This document shows, piece after piece, positions 17,835 to 26,720 of a stretch of DNA of 64,000 nucleotides (position 1 is its first letter; the number at the start of each line of letters is the position of its first letter). This stretch comes from Pseudoalteromonas sp. S16_S37 (GTDB lineage Bacteria > Pseudomonadota > Gammaproteobacteria > Enterobacterales > Alteromonadaceae): positions 124,001-188,000 of the forward strand of contig NZ_JAAUWV010000003.1 in assembly GCF_014694405.1 (NCBI RefSeq), in the 5' to 3' direction. The notes beneath the pieces are model-generated. The model was not told where the DNA came from. It saw nothing but the letters and a program-made list of their open reading frames with translations, and did not search any database. Made by a program: the position numbers and the translations under genes.

Positions 17835-19520
17835 TTATTTAAGACCTAACACGTCTTTACCTTGCTTGAATGTCACATCAACAGGGATATTTGCTTTAGA
17901 CAGCTTTTCTAAGTCCGCCTTCAGCTCAGCTTTGATATCACCGTGAGTGGCAATTAGCTGGTCTACTTTTTGATAATCACCGTCACCTTGTAAAGTCAGG
18001 ATCAAGTTTGAAAGCTTCTCCATGGCCACTGCCATTTTATCCATGTTCACTTTGTAAAGGCCTTGCTCGTTTTTAGAAAACGCGCCTTGCTCTTTGAAGA
18101 AGTTGAAGCGGATCATGTTTGCTTTACCATGCGCACTTGATGCACCAAAGCGCACAGAGCGGAAGATCCCAGCCATAAAGGTGATGTAGTAATCTTCAAT
18201 AGTTCCTTCTGTGATTTCGCCTTTATTTAAAAGCTGCTCAACCATGTAAAGGCCAAGGATATCAGCTTTGCCTTCTTCAATCGCACTGGCGTGCTCTTGT
18301 AGAGATTGACGTACCGTGCCTTTACCCGTAATGGTGTTTTTAATCCCTAAACCGTGTGCCACTTCATGGAACATGGTGTTAGCAAAGAACGCATCAAAGG
18401 TAATGTGTTTACGTTGCTCTGGCACAATAAGTTGGTCGGCGATTGGCAGCATTATTTTGTCAAACTTAGCGCGCATCGCATTTTTAAGTTGCAAGCGGCG
18501 AGTGCCTTTTTCTAGCTGAACCTGTTCGTCATTTGGCAGGTTAATAGCAATAGTCTTGCTGCCCGCATTTGAGTGACCAGCATAAAAAATCACATCGTAC
18601 GCATTAAGATCGGCATCTGATCCCGGTACTTCTTGTTTGTATTTTTCATCAACTGGTAAGCCTGTTTGTAGCTCTGGCAAAAATGCAGCAAATTTAGCTA
18701 GACGTTCGCTCCATGCTAAATCTTTAACGAGTACATAGGATTCAAAACCGGCTCTGTAGCCAAATAATTGATCTTCGTACGTTTCAATTGGACCAATAAC
18801 CACATCAATGGGGTTGTTCTTCATATCCATCCAAGCGAAATCAGAAGTTTGGTAACTATTGTTCATCAGTGCATCAGCACGAAGCGTTAGGTAGTTAGCA
18901 AATTCTTTATCTTCTGCAAGTTTGCTAGCTTCACGCAGCAGCTGAGCGGCTTGAGTGAGTTCTTTTTCGTAAATTTTTGAATAAGGCAGGCTGTAGAGTT
19001 TACCTTGTTCGTCACGCTTAATGATTGAATATAAGCCTGTTTTGTCTTTTAAATCAGAATTATTTAATTCTTCTTTGCTCATATCATGAGGATAAAACTC
19101 CGCGCCTGGTGCTTTATCTTCAAAACCACTTAGAAATACTTTGTCACCATCGAGTCTGTCCCATGGACCGTAGTTAATATCGGCAAATTTGCGAACTTTG
19201 TCATCAGCAACACGACTCAAGAAAGTTGCTTTGTCCATTGCAAAACTTTGCTTCCAAAATAGGTCGTCCATGATTTTAGACGCATCAATTAACTTACCGA
19301 TCATTTGCTTTTGATTATCGCTTAAATGCGACAAATCAGTTTCTAAAGTCACTTCGGTGTAAATGTCTAAGCGTGATTGTGGTGTATTAACTAGCGTATA
19401 GCTTGGTTGTTCTTGTTGTGCACCTTGCGCTTTAGGTGAGTTGCTAGCAGGGTCTGAACAGGCGCTCAAGGCTAACGTGCTAGCAATGATTAATGCTTGG
19501 CTTATTTTAGAAAGTCTCAT
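17835..19520 (-). CDS. M49-like (dipeptidyl peptidase III-related) zinc metallopeptidase lipoprotein
   Basis: This protein of 561 residues has a lipoprotein signal, ASTLALSAC, with the lipobox cysteine at 21, so it should sit on the envelope. HEVAHGLG (about 386-393) supplies two zinc histidines and the catalytic Glu. EEGKADILGLY (about 415-425) resembles the second zinc-ligand motif of M49 peptidases, EECRAES. Classical M49 enzymes have the longer HExxxH, so this belongs to an M49-like branch with HExxH. The function is inferred as a zinc peptidase; whether it releases dipeptides is unknown. It has its own promoter region and shares a bidirectional terminator with the aminopeptidase gene. 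Confidence 0.72.
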   Translation of the reverse strand: MRLSKISQALIIASTLALSACSDPASNSPKAQGAQQEQPSYTLVNTPQSRLDIYTEVTLETDLSHLSDNQKQMIGKLIDASKIMDDLFWKQSFAMDKATFLSRVADDKVRKFADINYGPWDRLDGDKVFLSGFEDKAPGAEFYPHDMSKEELNNSDLKDKTGLYSIIKRDEQGKLYSLPYSKIYEKELTQAAQLLREASKLAEDKEFANYLTLRADALMNNSYQTSDFAWMDMKNNPIDVVIGPIETYEDQLFGYRAGFESYVLVKDLAWSERLAKFAAFLPELQTGLPVDEKYKQEVPGSDADLNAYDVIFYAGHSNAGSKTIAINLPNDEQVQLEKGTRRLQLKNAMRAKFDKIMLPIADQLIVPEQRKHITFDAFFANTMFHEVAHGLGIKNTITGKGTVRQSLQEHASAIEEGKADILGLYMVEQLLNKGEITEGTIEDYYITFMAGIFRSVRFGASSAHGKANMIRFNFFKEQGAFSKNEQGLYKVNMDKMAVAMEKLSNLILTLQGDGDYQKVDQLIATHGDIKAELKADLEKLSKANIPVDVTFKQGKDVLGLK

Positions 19521-19745
19521 ATTGCTCTCTTTATTTGTTATTGGAAGTGAAAATTACGCAGCTACTTTACCTTATTCGTAAAAAATATTCTGCATCGACA
19601 CGATGTAATCATCAGAAAAATAGCTGCAATCGTCCAAAAGGAATATTTTTGTATCTGCGTCTTAACTTTATGGCGATGTTAGACAATACTAAAACCATAT
19701 AACAACAGTATGTTAATGCCACTGAGTAGTTTTAGGATTGGACCT

Positions 19746-20585
19746 ATGTCGACAGAGAATGCTTTACTTACCATCCTTATTGATAGAATAAATAACGACA
19801 CACTTGTGTTGCCAACATTACCTGATGTAGCTGTTAAAGTTCGTCAAGCAGCCGATGACCCTGAAGTAAATTTGATGCAAATGACCGACGTAATCTCACA
19901 CGACCCGGCTCTATCGGCGCGAATGATAAAAGTAGCTAATAGTGCCTTTTTAGGGCGCACAGTGAAGGTAAATACACTAAACCAAGCTGTTACTCGGATA
20001 GGGCTTAGGCAAATCAAAAACATTGCAACGGCCATGGCTATGGAGCAGCTGTTTGTTTCAAACAATAAGTTGATAAAAACCTACATGGATAAGGCATGGC
20101 AGAAGACGTTAAAAGTTGCTTGCCAAGCCATCACTACAATGGAATTTTATCTTCGAGACCATAAACATACCTCACTGAATAGAGATACCATAACGCTCGC
20201 TTCTTTGGTGTTTAATATTGGTGTACTACCTATTTTAACAGAGGCTGAGCGCCACCCCGAAGTGTTCGCTAACCCTAGCTTCTTAGCACATGCTATTCAA
20301 AAGCTCGCGGGAAAGATTGGTGGTGCAATTATGCGTGAATGGGGATTTACTGAAAACTTTATTGAAGTAGCTGAGAATTGGGCTAACCCTAATTATCGAC
20401 CAGAGCAAGACAGCTACGTTGATTTCATCCGCGTTGGGGCAATTTTAGAAGGAATTTTGCAAGTGTCAGATAAAACAGCATCTTTAGAAGTTTATGAGCA
20501 AAAGGGGATTGTTCGTTCAGTTGATATATTCACCAGCGATGAGTATCAAGACATACTTGAAGATGTCAAAACCATGTTTGCATAG
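19746..20585 (+). CDS. HDOD-domain signalling protein
   Basis: This protein of 279 residues starts from the ATG at 19746 (MSTENALL), preceded by AGGATTGG; an in-frame ATG at 19710 would add 12 residues lacking family similarity. The HDOD domain spans about 20-215: LPTLPDVAVKVRQAADDPEVN, then ISHDPALSARMIKVANSAF and NQAVTRIGLRQIKNIATAMA. HDOD proteins resemble HD phosphohydrolases but lack the metal residues, and act as scaffolds in chemotaxis, motility and stress signalling. It stands alone, converging on rdgC, with no dedicated output domain. Confidence 0.88.
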   Translation: MSTENALLTILIDRINNDTLVLPTLPDVAVKVRQAADDPEVNLMQMTDVISHDPALSARMIKVANSAFLGRTVKVNTLNQAVTRIGLRQIKNIATAMAMEQLFVSNNKLIKTYMDKAWQKTLKVACQAITTMEFYLRDHKHTSLNRDTITLASLVFNIGVLPILTEAERHPEVFANPSFLAHAIQKLAGKIGGAIMREWGFTENFIEVAENWANPNYRPEQDSYVDFIRVGAILEGILQVSDKTASLEVYEQKGIVRSVDIFTSDEYQDILEDVKTMFA

Positions 20586-20601
20586 TCTGAGAGTAGAGAG
20601 T

Positions 20602-20629
20602 TTGGTAAGCCGACAGGTCGACTTACCAA
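20602..20629. terminator. Hairpin between the HDOD gene and rdgC
   Basis: TTGGTAAG-C-CGAC-AG-GTCG-A-CTTACCAA folds into a long stem with one C-A mismatch, lying between two convergent genes. No T tract follows on either strand, so intrinsic termination would be weak; RNA end protection is an alternative. Confidence 0.5.
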
Positions 20630-20637
20630 GCAGTCGT

Positions 20638-21546
20638 TTACATGTCTGAGCTATCACCCAAGCTCTGGGTAAGTTCTTCTAAAAGCTCTTTGATTTCTTC
20701 ACTGACTAAAATAAAGTCCGCATCCAGTTTAACGGCCATATCTTCTTTTGGAATATCAGCGTTTTGTTCTTTAAGCGCATCGGCGTAGCTTAAGCGTTTA
20801 ATCGACCCATCATTTTGTAGAATAAACTTCACTCGCTCGCGCCAGTCAAAAGCAAGTTTGGTGACGCGTTTGCCATTTTCTAGGTGGCTCTTGATTTCAT
20901 CTGAAGACAAATCATGCTGTTTAAGTTTTACCTGAGCACCATTGTCATCAGGCTCTTGAAGCTCAGCATCGGTGCCAATTGCAAAACCCTCAGGGGCTTC
21001 GAATTTGGTCAGCCAATCGGTAAGAAAAACGTCTAAATCATAGTTAGCAAATGCAGGCACAACAGGTAAAGTGCCAAGAGATTTCCTCAATAACGCCAGT
21101 AACTCTTCCGCTTTGTTAAAGCTTGCGCTGTTAACGATTACCCAGCCGTTGGCTTGGTCGATAAATGCAAACTGCAAACTCGACTTTTTGAACGCTTGAG
21201 GCAACAAAGTGCTAAGAATGTTTTCTTTTAATTCGTCTTTTTCTTTTTTCTTTACTGGACGGTTTTCTTCACGCTCAATCAGCTCTACTTTTTCGGCGAC
21301 CATATCATTGATAACAGCAGCGGGAAGTACTTTTTCTTCACGTTTTGCGCATAGCAGAATACTGTTTTGTGAAAAATGCGATAAGCTGTTGCCGTGTTTG
21401 CCTAGTGCTTTGGTCCAACCAAAAGTACTCATGTCTTGGCTGCCACAAGGTCTAAACACATCTAGCTCTAGTGCTTTTTCAAATTCATCTTGGTTGTATG
21501 AAACGTCTTGCTTGAATCGATAACAGATCAGGTTACTAAACCACAT
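20638..21546 (-). CDS. rdgC: Recombination-associated protein RdgC
   Basis: This protein of 302 residues matches RdgC length and wording. It starts MWFSNLICYRFKQDV, continues FRPCGSQDMSTFGWTKALG, and has LPAAVINDMVAEKVELIE in the middle. RdgC forms a ring-shaped dimer around double-stranded DNA and restrains RecA at replication forks. The region near residues 95-110 is lysine and glutamate rich, as in relatives. It is transcribed alone, convergent with the HDOD gene. Confidence 0.95.
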   Translation of the reverse strand: MWFSNLICYRFKQDVSYNQDEFEKALELDVFRPCGSQDMSTFGWTKALGKHGNSLSHFSQNSILLCAKREEKVLPAAVINDMVAEKVELIEREENRPVKKKEKDELKENILSTLLPQAFKKSSLQFAFIDQANGWVIVNSASFNKAEELLALLRKSLGTLPVVPAFANYDLDVFLTDWLTKFEAPEGFAIGTDAELQEPDDNGAQVKLKQHDLSSDEIKSHLENGKRVTKLAFDWRERVKFILQNDGSIKRLSYADALKEQNADIPKEDMAVKLDADFILVSEEIKELLEELTQSLGDSSDM

Positions 21547-21645
21547 ATTATGAGTATCCGTGCTTTAAAATAGACGGGCATAATAACAATAATTTGTAGC
21601 TAAAGGGGAGGGCCATATACAAAACTTTGCATATGGCGTAAAAAT

Positions 21646-23406
21646 TTAACTAAACATACTCATTGGCGCTTGCATGTGTTTAGGAAACTTAATGTAGTAA
21701 GTTAAACCTTTGCCCTCTTCACTACTTACTTCAATATCGCCATTCAAGGTCTGTTTTACCAAGTTTAAGGTAATGTGAGTCCCTAAACCACTGCCGCCTT
21801 GATCTCGCTTAGTAGTAAAAAATGGGTCAAAGAGCTTTTCAAGCTGCTCTTTGGTTACACCACGACCGTTATCTTTGTATACAATTTTCACATCATCATG
21901 GTCATCGGTGATAGTGATATCAATAATACCTTTATCAATACCATCAAAACCATGAATGAGAGAGTTCATAATCAAGTTGGTAAAGATTTGACTGATTGCC
22001 CCAGCTGGTAAATGGAGTATTAGGTCGTCCGGGCAGTCGATATCAATGATATGTTTGGTTTTTTTGATTTTTGGATGCAACGAGCGGACAACCTCAGAAA
22101 GATATTCTTTGAAATTGATTTTTCTCACCGCTTCACTGGCTTGGTCAACCGCAATTTGTTTAAAGCTGGCAACCAGCTCGGATGCTCTGTCTAAATTGGT
22201 GGTCAATAGGCTTGTACTTTGTTTCGCTTCGTTAATAAACTCTTCAAGTGCTTTAGGTGATAGCGTTTTATCTTTGTAGGCCGCTTCAAGTTTATTTAAT
22301 CGCTCTTGTAAAAATGAGGTGGCGGTAACGCCTATGCCAACAGGCGTGTTAATGTCATGAGTAATACCAGCAACAAGCCCGCCTAGTGCCGCCATTTTCT
22401 CAGAGCCAACCAGACGCTCTTGTGCCATGTTAAGTTCATCAACATATCTTTCTAGTTCTTTTTGCTTGGTCAGTAGTTCTTGTTCTGTTTGGCTACGAAG
22501 GTCAACTTCCTCTGTTAAAGTTAATTTCTGTTTTTCAAGCTCGTACTTTTGCTGCTGAAGGTCCATCATTGCTTGACTCAAATTAGACGTTTTACGCGCG
22601 ACTTCTTGTTCTAACTGTAGATTATGTTGGTCGAGTTTTTCGTTGCTAATGATGAGCTCTTTTTGTGTTTGATCTAACTGCTTTCGATACTCTGATACTT
22701 TGTCGATAAGCTTGTTGAACGCCTCTTCCATTACTTTTAATTCGTTACGTTCTGTTGTACCTATGTCTATCTTTCTGCCATCAATATCATCCAGTTCTAT
22801 TTCTTCAATTTGGTCAGTGAGGTCAGTCAAAGGTTCAGTTAACAAGCGGCGAAATGCAATCAAGAATAAAATGATCAAAAAGGTTGTCTTAATCATGGCA
22901 TTACCGATTAAGAAGTAAATTGAGATCATGATGCGGCTAAATACAACATCACGGGATGAGAACAAAGTCACATCACCCACTTGAGTGGCTCGGCCTGAAA
23001 ACTCGAATATAAGCGGAAAAGTATAACCAAAAAGGCCAGAAGGGGTATCTTCAATGATTGCCTCTTCTTGTACTAATTGTTGGCTATATAACTCGTGGAT
23101 ATCTAAAGAGCGGCCTAATTGAGAGATGATTTCACCGCTATCGTCACGCACGATAATGCCTTCGATCATGGGAATTGCCAGCAATCCTTCAGCAGTGGTG
23201 ACCGTCTGCTTGGTGTTTAATTCCCAAATTGCACGTGTGAGGCTGCGGCTGAATGTTTTTTGCAGCATAGTCAATTCGTTGCGGATGTAATCTTTAGTAT
23301 TCACATACTCCGCGACAACTTGACCGCAAGTCACAACGAACGTTAGTAAGAAGTAAACCGACAGCACATTCGTGAGTAGCTTTTTTGATAGGCTTTTTTG
23401 CAGCAT
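21646..23406 (-). CDS. Membrane sensor histidine kinase
   Basis: This protein of 586 residues has a first membrane helix (about 12-32), an extracytoplasmic sensor region (about 33-160), a second span (about 165-187), a HAMP-like linker, a long coiled coil (about 235-330, rich in Glu, Gln and Lys), and the kinase core. H350 in GITHDINTP is the phosphorylated His. The ATP lid and N box are seen as FTNLIMNSLIHG, YKDNGRG and GGSGLGTHI. This is the group without a classical HisKA dimerisation sequence but with the long coiled coil. The stand-alone receiver gene starts about 200 bases away on the opposite strand and is the natural candidate partner. Confidence 0.9.
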   Translation of the reverse strand: MLQKSLSKKLLTNVLSVYFLLTFVVTCGQVVAEYVNTKDYIRNELTMLQKTFSRSLTRAIWELNTKQTVTTAEGLLAIPMIEGIIVRDDSGEIISQLGRSLDIHELYSQQLVQEEAIIEDTPSGLFGYTFPLIFEFSGRATQVGDVTLFSSRDVVFSRIMISIYFLIGNAMIKTTFLIILFLIAFRRLLTEPLTDLTDQIEEIELDDIDGRKIDIGTTERNELKVMEEAFNKLIDKVSEYRKQLDQTQKELIISNEKLDQHNLQLEQEVARKTSNLSQAMMDLQQQKYELEKQKLTLTEEVDLRSQTEQELLTKQKELERYVDELNMAQERLVGSEKMAALGGLVAGITHDINTPVGIGVTATSFLQERLNKLEAAYKDKTLSPKALEEFINEAKQSTSLLTTNLDRASELVASFKQIAVDQASEAVRKINFKEYLSEVVRSLHPKIKKTKHIIDIDCPDDLILHLPAGAISQIFTNLIMNSLIHGFDGIDKGIIDITITDDHDDVKIVYKDNGRGVTKEQLEKLFDPFFTTKRDQGGSGLGTHITLNLVKQTLNGDIEVSSEEGKGLTYYIKFPKHMQAPMSMFS

Positions 23407-23607
23407 GAATGAACTTTGGCTCCCAAAATAATAATTTTTTTACTACGGCTATTGCTAAAGTTAGCCAATAAAGGCTTAAAAATAAATAAATATCTTGCTT
23501 TTTTAATTCAGGAAAAGCGCTCCATTATCATTGTGTCTAGTATCACTTACTGAAGAAACAATATTGTGTTATAAGATCGATGGATACAAAGTAATAGATT
23601 GATTGTA

Positions 23608-23976
23608 ATGAATTACTCAATATTAGTGTGTGATGACTCAGTGGTAGCAAGAAAACAAGTTGTGCGCTGTTTGAGCAATTTGTCGAATGCAGACATACAG
23701 CAAGCCAAAGATGGCATAGATGCATTAGAGCAACTTAAAAATCAAAATATAGATTTGTTATGTTTAGACTTAACCATGCCGAGGCTTGATGGTATTGGTG
23801 TGCTTGAACAAATAAAAAAAGACCCAAGTATAGAGACGTTCATTGTTGTGATATCAGCTGATATTCAGCCTGAAATGAAACAGCGTGTGACCCAGCTTGG
23901 CGCCATAGCATTTATTGAAAAACCCGTTAATGGTGAGTATCTGCTAAAGCTACTAAGTAGTTATGGTATTCGCTAA
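23608..23976 (+). CDS. Stand-alone CheY-like response regulator receiver
   Basis: This protein of 122 residues starts from ATG 23608 (MNYSILVCDDS). It is a single receiver domain: acidic pair D9/D10, phospho-acceptor D54 in CLDLTMPRLDG, S83 and K105 (IEKP). It has no DNA-binding or enzymatic output, so it must act by protein contact or as a phosphate shuttle. It is divergent from the histidine kinase gene, which suggests one phosphorelay; direct pairing is inferred only from position. Confidence 0.9.
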   Translation: MNYSILVCDDSVVARKQVVRCLSNLSNADIQQAKDGIDALEQLKNQNIDLLCLDLTMPRLDGIGVLEQIKKDPSIETFIVVISADIQPEMKQRVTQLGAIAFIEKPVNGEYLLKLLSSYGIR

Positions 23977-24095
23977 AAAACAGGTTACATTTTATTAAAT
24001 TACCAAGCCTTTCTTTGATTGAAAAGTCGTCACGCGAAATTAAATAGCATACCTTTTGCTTTCTTTAGAATAAAACATGATTATTTTGCATATTA

Positions 24096-24120
24096 TTTGT
24101 CAATTTTACCAGTTGACAAA
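24096..24120. promoter_or_regulatory. 8-bp inverted repeat ahead of the thr leader
   Basis: TTTGTCAA (24096-24103) and TTGACAAA (24113-24120) form a perfect inverted repeat with a 9-base spacer, ending 28 bases before the thrL ATG. It could be an operator, or its right arm TTGACA could serve as a -35 element, although no good -10 lies at the usual distance. I see no other gene between 23977 and 24148. Confidence 0.4.
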
Positions 24121-24148
24121 GTGCCCATATTTCGGGCAAGCTAAAAAC

Positions 24149-24208
24149 ATGAAAATAAAAATTAACACTACGACCATCATTATTACAACCACCATCCAAT
24201 CTGGATAG
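24149..24208 (+). CDS. thrL: thr operon leader peptide
   Basis: A 19-residue reading frame, MKIKINTTTIIITTTIQSG, lies 87 bases upstream of thrA. Six of its codons are Thr and five are Ile, the classic mix for attenuation by threonyl- and isoleucyl-tRNA charging. It is followed by a strong terminator at 24231-24269. Stalling on these codons when either amino acid is scarce is expected to favour an antiterminator and let polymerase into thrABC. The peptide itself should have no other function. Confidence 0.92.
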   Translation: MKIKINTTTIIITTTIQSG

Positions 24209-24230
24209 TGGCATAGGTCGGTGCGTATTT

Positions 24231-24269
24231 AAAAAAGGCCTGTGTTCACTACGAACACAGGCCTTTTTT
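24231..24269 (+). terminator. thr operon attenuator
   Basis: GGCCTGTGTTC (24237-24247) pairs perfectly with GAACACAGGCC (24253-24263) around ACTAC, flanked by six A residues before and six T residues after. It lies between thrL and thrA and is the expected attenuation terminator. Confidence 0.95.
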
Positions 24270-24295
24270 CGTTTTTGGAATGAGGAAATATAACA

Positions 24296-26707
24296 ATGCG
24301 TGTTTTAAAATTTGGTGGCTCTTCGCTGGCTAACTTTGAATGTCTTAAACAAGTACAAAATTTAATCTTAAATCAAGCAGGGGAAGAAGCACTTGTGGTG
24401 CTCTCAGCTCCTGGTGGAATGACAGATCAACTTGTTGAGCTAGTTGACTTAGCACAATTAGGGCAAGACTATTCATCGCAGTGGCAGGCACTATATGAGC
24501 GTGCGGCGGCTTTGCATGCGCAAGTGGAAAATCTTTATGGAACGGTTGCACATTGGCCGAACTTTGAAGACTTACAGAACAAGCTAGCGGGTGTGAAACT
24601 TTTAAATAACTGCCCAGATCCAGTTAGAGCTTTCGTGATTAGCTTTGGTGAGCGCGTTAGTGTTGCTTTAATGCAAGCAATGCTTGGTAGTTCGCAAGCT
24701 GTTTATCTAGAAGCCACTGAGTGTATTGTCAGCCATGGCGGCTATTTAGACGCAGAAGTTGACTTACAATTGAGTCAGCCAAAGTTTGCAGCAGCAATGA
24801 ACGCTAACCCCAGTAAATACTATATCATGCCAGGGTTCACCGCGAGTAATTCACGTGGCGAATTGACTACTTTGGGCCGTAATGGTTCGGACTATTCAGC
24901 CGCGGTAGCTGCCGCGTGTTTACGTGCGCAAGTATGCCAAATTTGGACGGATGTTGATGGTGTTTATAACGCCGATCCTCGCTTCATTAAAAAGGCGACT
25001 AAAGTAGATTGGTTGTCATATAAAGAGGCCATGGAGCTGTCATATTTTGGTGCTAAAGTTTTGCACCCTAAAACAATTTTACCTTGTGCCAAATTCTCCG
25101 TGCCGTGCGAAATAAAAAATACTCATAATCCAGATGTCGCAGGCTCTGTAATTAGTAACGAACGTCGTGGCGATGAGGCTGTTAAAGCACTTTCAAGTCT
25201 AGAAAACTTAGCCATGCTTACAGTGTCTGGCCCTGGGATGAAAGGCAAAGTGGGAATGGCATCGCGAGTATTCAGCGCGCTGGCCAATGATAACGTATCT
25301 ATTGTGTTGATCACGCAAAGTTCGTGTGAATTTAGCATCAGTTTCTGTGTTCATGAAAGTGATTTGGACTTAGCTCTTTGCGCGCTTGAACAGGCTTTTG
25401 AGCTTGAAGCACAAGCAGGTTTAATTGAACCTGTACAAGTACAGCGTGACTTAGCAATTGTGACTTTAGTTGGCGACAATATGAAAGCCCATAAAGGCTT
25501 AGCGGCTAAGTTTTTTGCATCACTTGCACAAGCACAGTTAAATATTGTTGCGATAGCTCAGGACTCAACTGAAAGTGCAATCTCCGCTGTCATAGATGGT
25601 ACAAGATGCAACGACGCGGTGAAGGTTTGCCACGAAAACTTCTTCACACATATTCCATCAATAGACGTATTTTTATTGGGCTGTGGCCTAGTTGGACAGG
25701 AGCTTATTAAGCAGCTCGAAAAGCAACAGGCTTGGTTAGAAAAGCGTAATATAAAGCTGAACTTATATGGTGTTGCGAATTCAAAACAGCTTTATCTCAA
25801 CGCCGATGGTGTGCCGTTTGACACATGGCAATCTGAGCTTGCAAGTCAAGAGCAGAGTTTTTCTTTAGAGCGTGTAGAAGCGTTTGTTAAAGCCAATCAT
25901 TTAATAAACCCAGTATTGGTTGATTGCACGTCTTCGCAACACCTTGCTGATCAATATGTTGATTTCCTAAATGCAGGTTTTCATGTTGTGGCTGCGAACA
26001 AGAAAGCGAACACGGGAAGTTATGAGTATTATCAGGCCTTAACAAAGGCGGCGCAAAGCAAGCAAAGAAAATTCTTATACGAGACTAATGTTGGTGCAGG
26101 TCTGCCCGTTCTAGATAACTTGCAATTGCTATTTGGTGCAGGCGATGAGTTATTGTCGTTCAATGGTATTTTATCCGGCTCTTTATCTTATATGTTTGGT
26201 GCATTGCAAGATGGTTTGAGCTTATCTCAAGCCACTGAAAAAGCGAAAAGCAATGGCTTTACAGAGCCTGATCCAAGAGATGATTTATCTGGAACAGATG
26301 TGGCAAGAAAGCTGCTCATCATTGCTCGTGAGTCTGGGCTAATACTAGAACTGAGTGATATAGAAGTAGAGCTTGTTGTGCCTGCTGAATTTGCACAAGG
26401 CACCTCAGTAGAAGAATTTATGGCTCGTTTACCTGAACTTGATGCCAGTTTTGCAGACAAAATTCAAAGTGCGGCAAACGAAGGTAAAGTGCTGCGCTAT
26501 GTTGGCAGTATCGAAAATGGTCATTGTCGCGTCGGTATTGAAGCCGTTGACAAAGCACATGCGCTTTACGATATCCGCGACGGAGAAAATGCGCTGGCAA
26601 TTTTGAGTCAATATTATCAACCTCGTCCGTTTGTTATTCGCGGTTATGGTGCTGGTGCAGAAGTGACTTCTGCTGGTGTATTTGCTGATATTTTGAAAAC
26701 ACTTTAG
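24296..26707 (+). CDS. thrA: Bifunctional aspartokinase I / homoserine dehydrogenase I
   Basis: This protein of 803 residues has an N-terminal aspartokinase domain (MRVLKFGGSSLAN and the TTLGRNGSDYSAA substrate loop), central paired ACT domains (about 310-460), and C-terminal homoserine dehydrogenase (NAD-binding VFLLGCGLVGQELIKQL, catalytic region ETNVGAGLPVLDNLQ and GFTEPDPRDDLSGTD). It catalyses the first and third steps from aspartate to threonine, and the ACT domains normally bind threonine for feedback inhibition. Length is close to E. coli ThrA (820). It is the first gene after the attenuator and is followed 13 bases later by thrB. Confidence 0.97.
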   Translation: MRVLKFGGSSLANFECLKQVQNLILNQAGEEALVVLSAPGGMTDQLVELVDLAQLGQDYSSQWQALYERAAALHAQVENLYGTVAHWPNFEDLQNKLAGVKLLNNCPDPVRAFVISFGERVSVALMQAMLGSSQAVYLEATECIVSHGGYLDAEVDLQLSQPKFAAAMNANPSKYYIMPGFTASNSRGELTTLGRNGSDYSAAVAAACLRAQVCQIWTDVDGVYNADPRFIKKATKVDWLSYKEAMELSYFGAKVLHPKTILPCAKFSVPCEIKNTHNPDVAGSVISNERRGDEAVKALSSLENLAMLTVSGPGMKGKVGMASRVFSALANDNVSIVLITQSSCEFSISFCVHESDLDLALCALEQAFELEAQAGLIEPVQVQRDLAIVTLVGDNMKAHKGLAAKFFASLAQAQLNIVAIAQDSTESAISAVIDGTRCNDAVKVCHENFFTHIPSIDVFLLGCGLVGQELIKQLEKQQAWLEKRNIKLNLYGVANSKQLYLNADGVPFDTWQSELASQEQSFSLERVEAFVKANHLINPVLVDCTSSQHLADQYVDFLNAGFHVVAANKKANTGSYEYYQALTKAAQSKQRKFLYETNVGAGLPVLDNLQLLFGAGDELLSFNGILSGSLSYMFGALQDGLSLSQATEKAKSNGFTEPDPRDDLSGTDVARKLLIIARESGLILELSDIEVELVVPAEFAQGTSVEEFMARLPELDASFADKIQSAANEGKVLRYVGSIENGHCRVGIEAVDKAHALYDIRDGENALAILSQYYQPRPFVIRGYGAGAEVTSAGVFADILKTL

Positions 26708-26720
26708 GGTAGGGCTTTTA

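Noticed and set aside
24113..24118. TTGACA as the -35 element of the thr promoter
   Set aside because: No acceptable -10 hexamer lies 16-19 bases downstream, so the match is recorded only as part of an inverted repeat.
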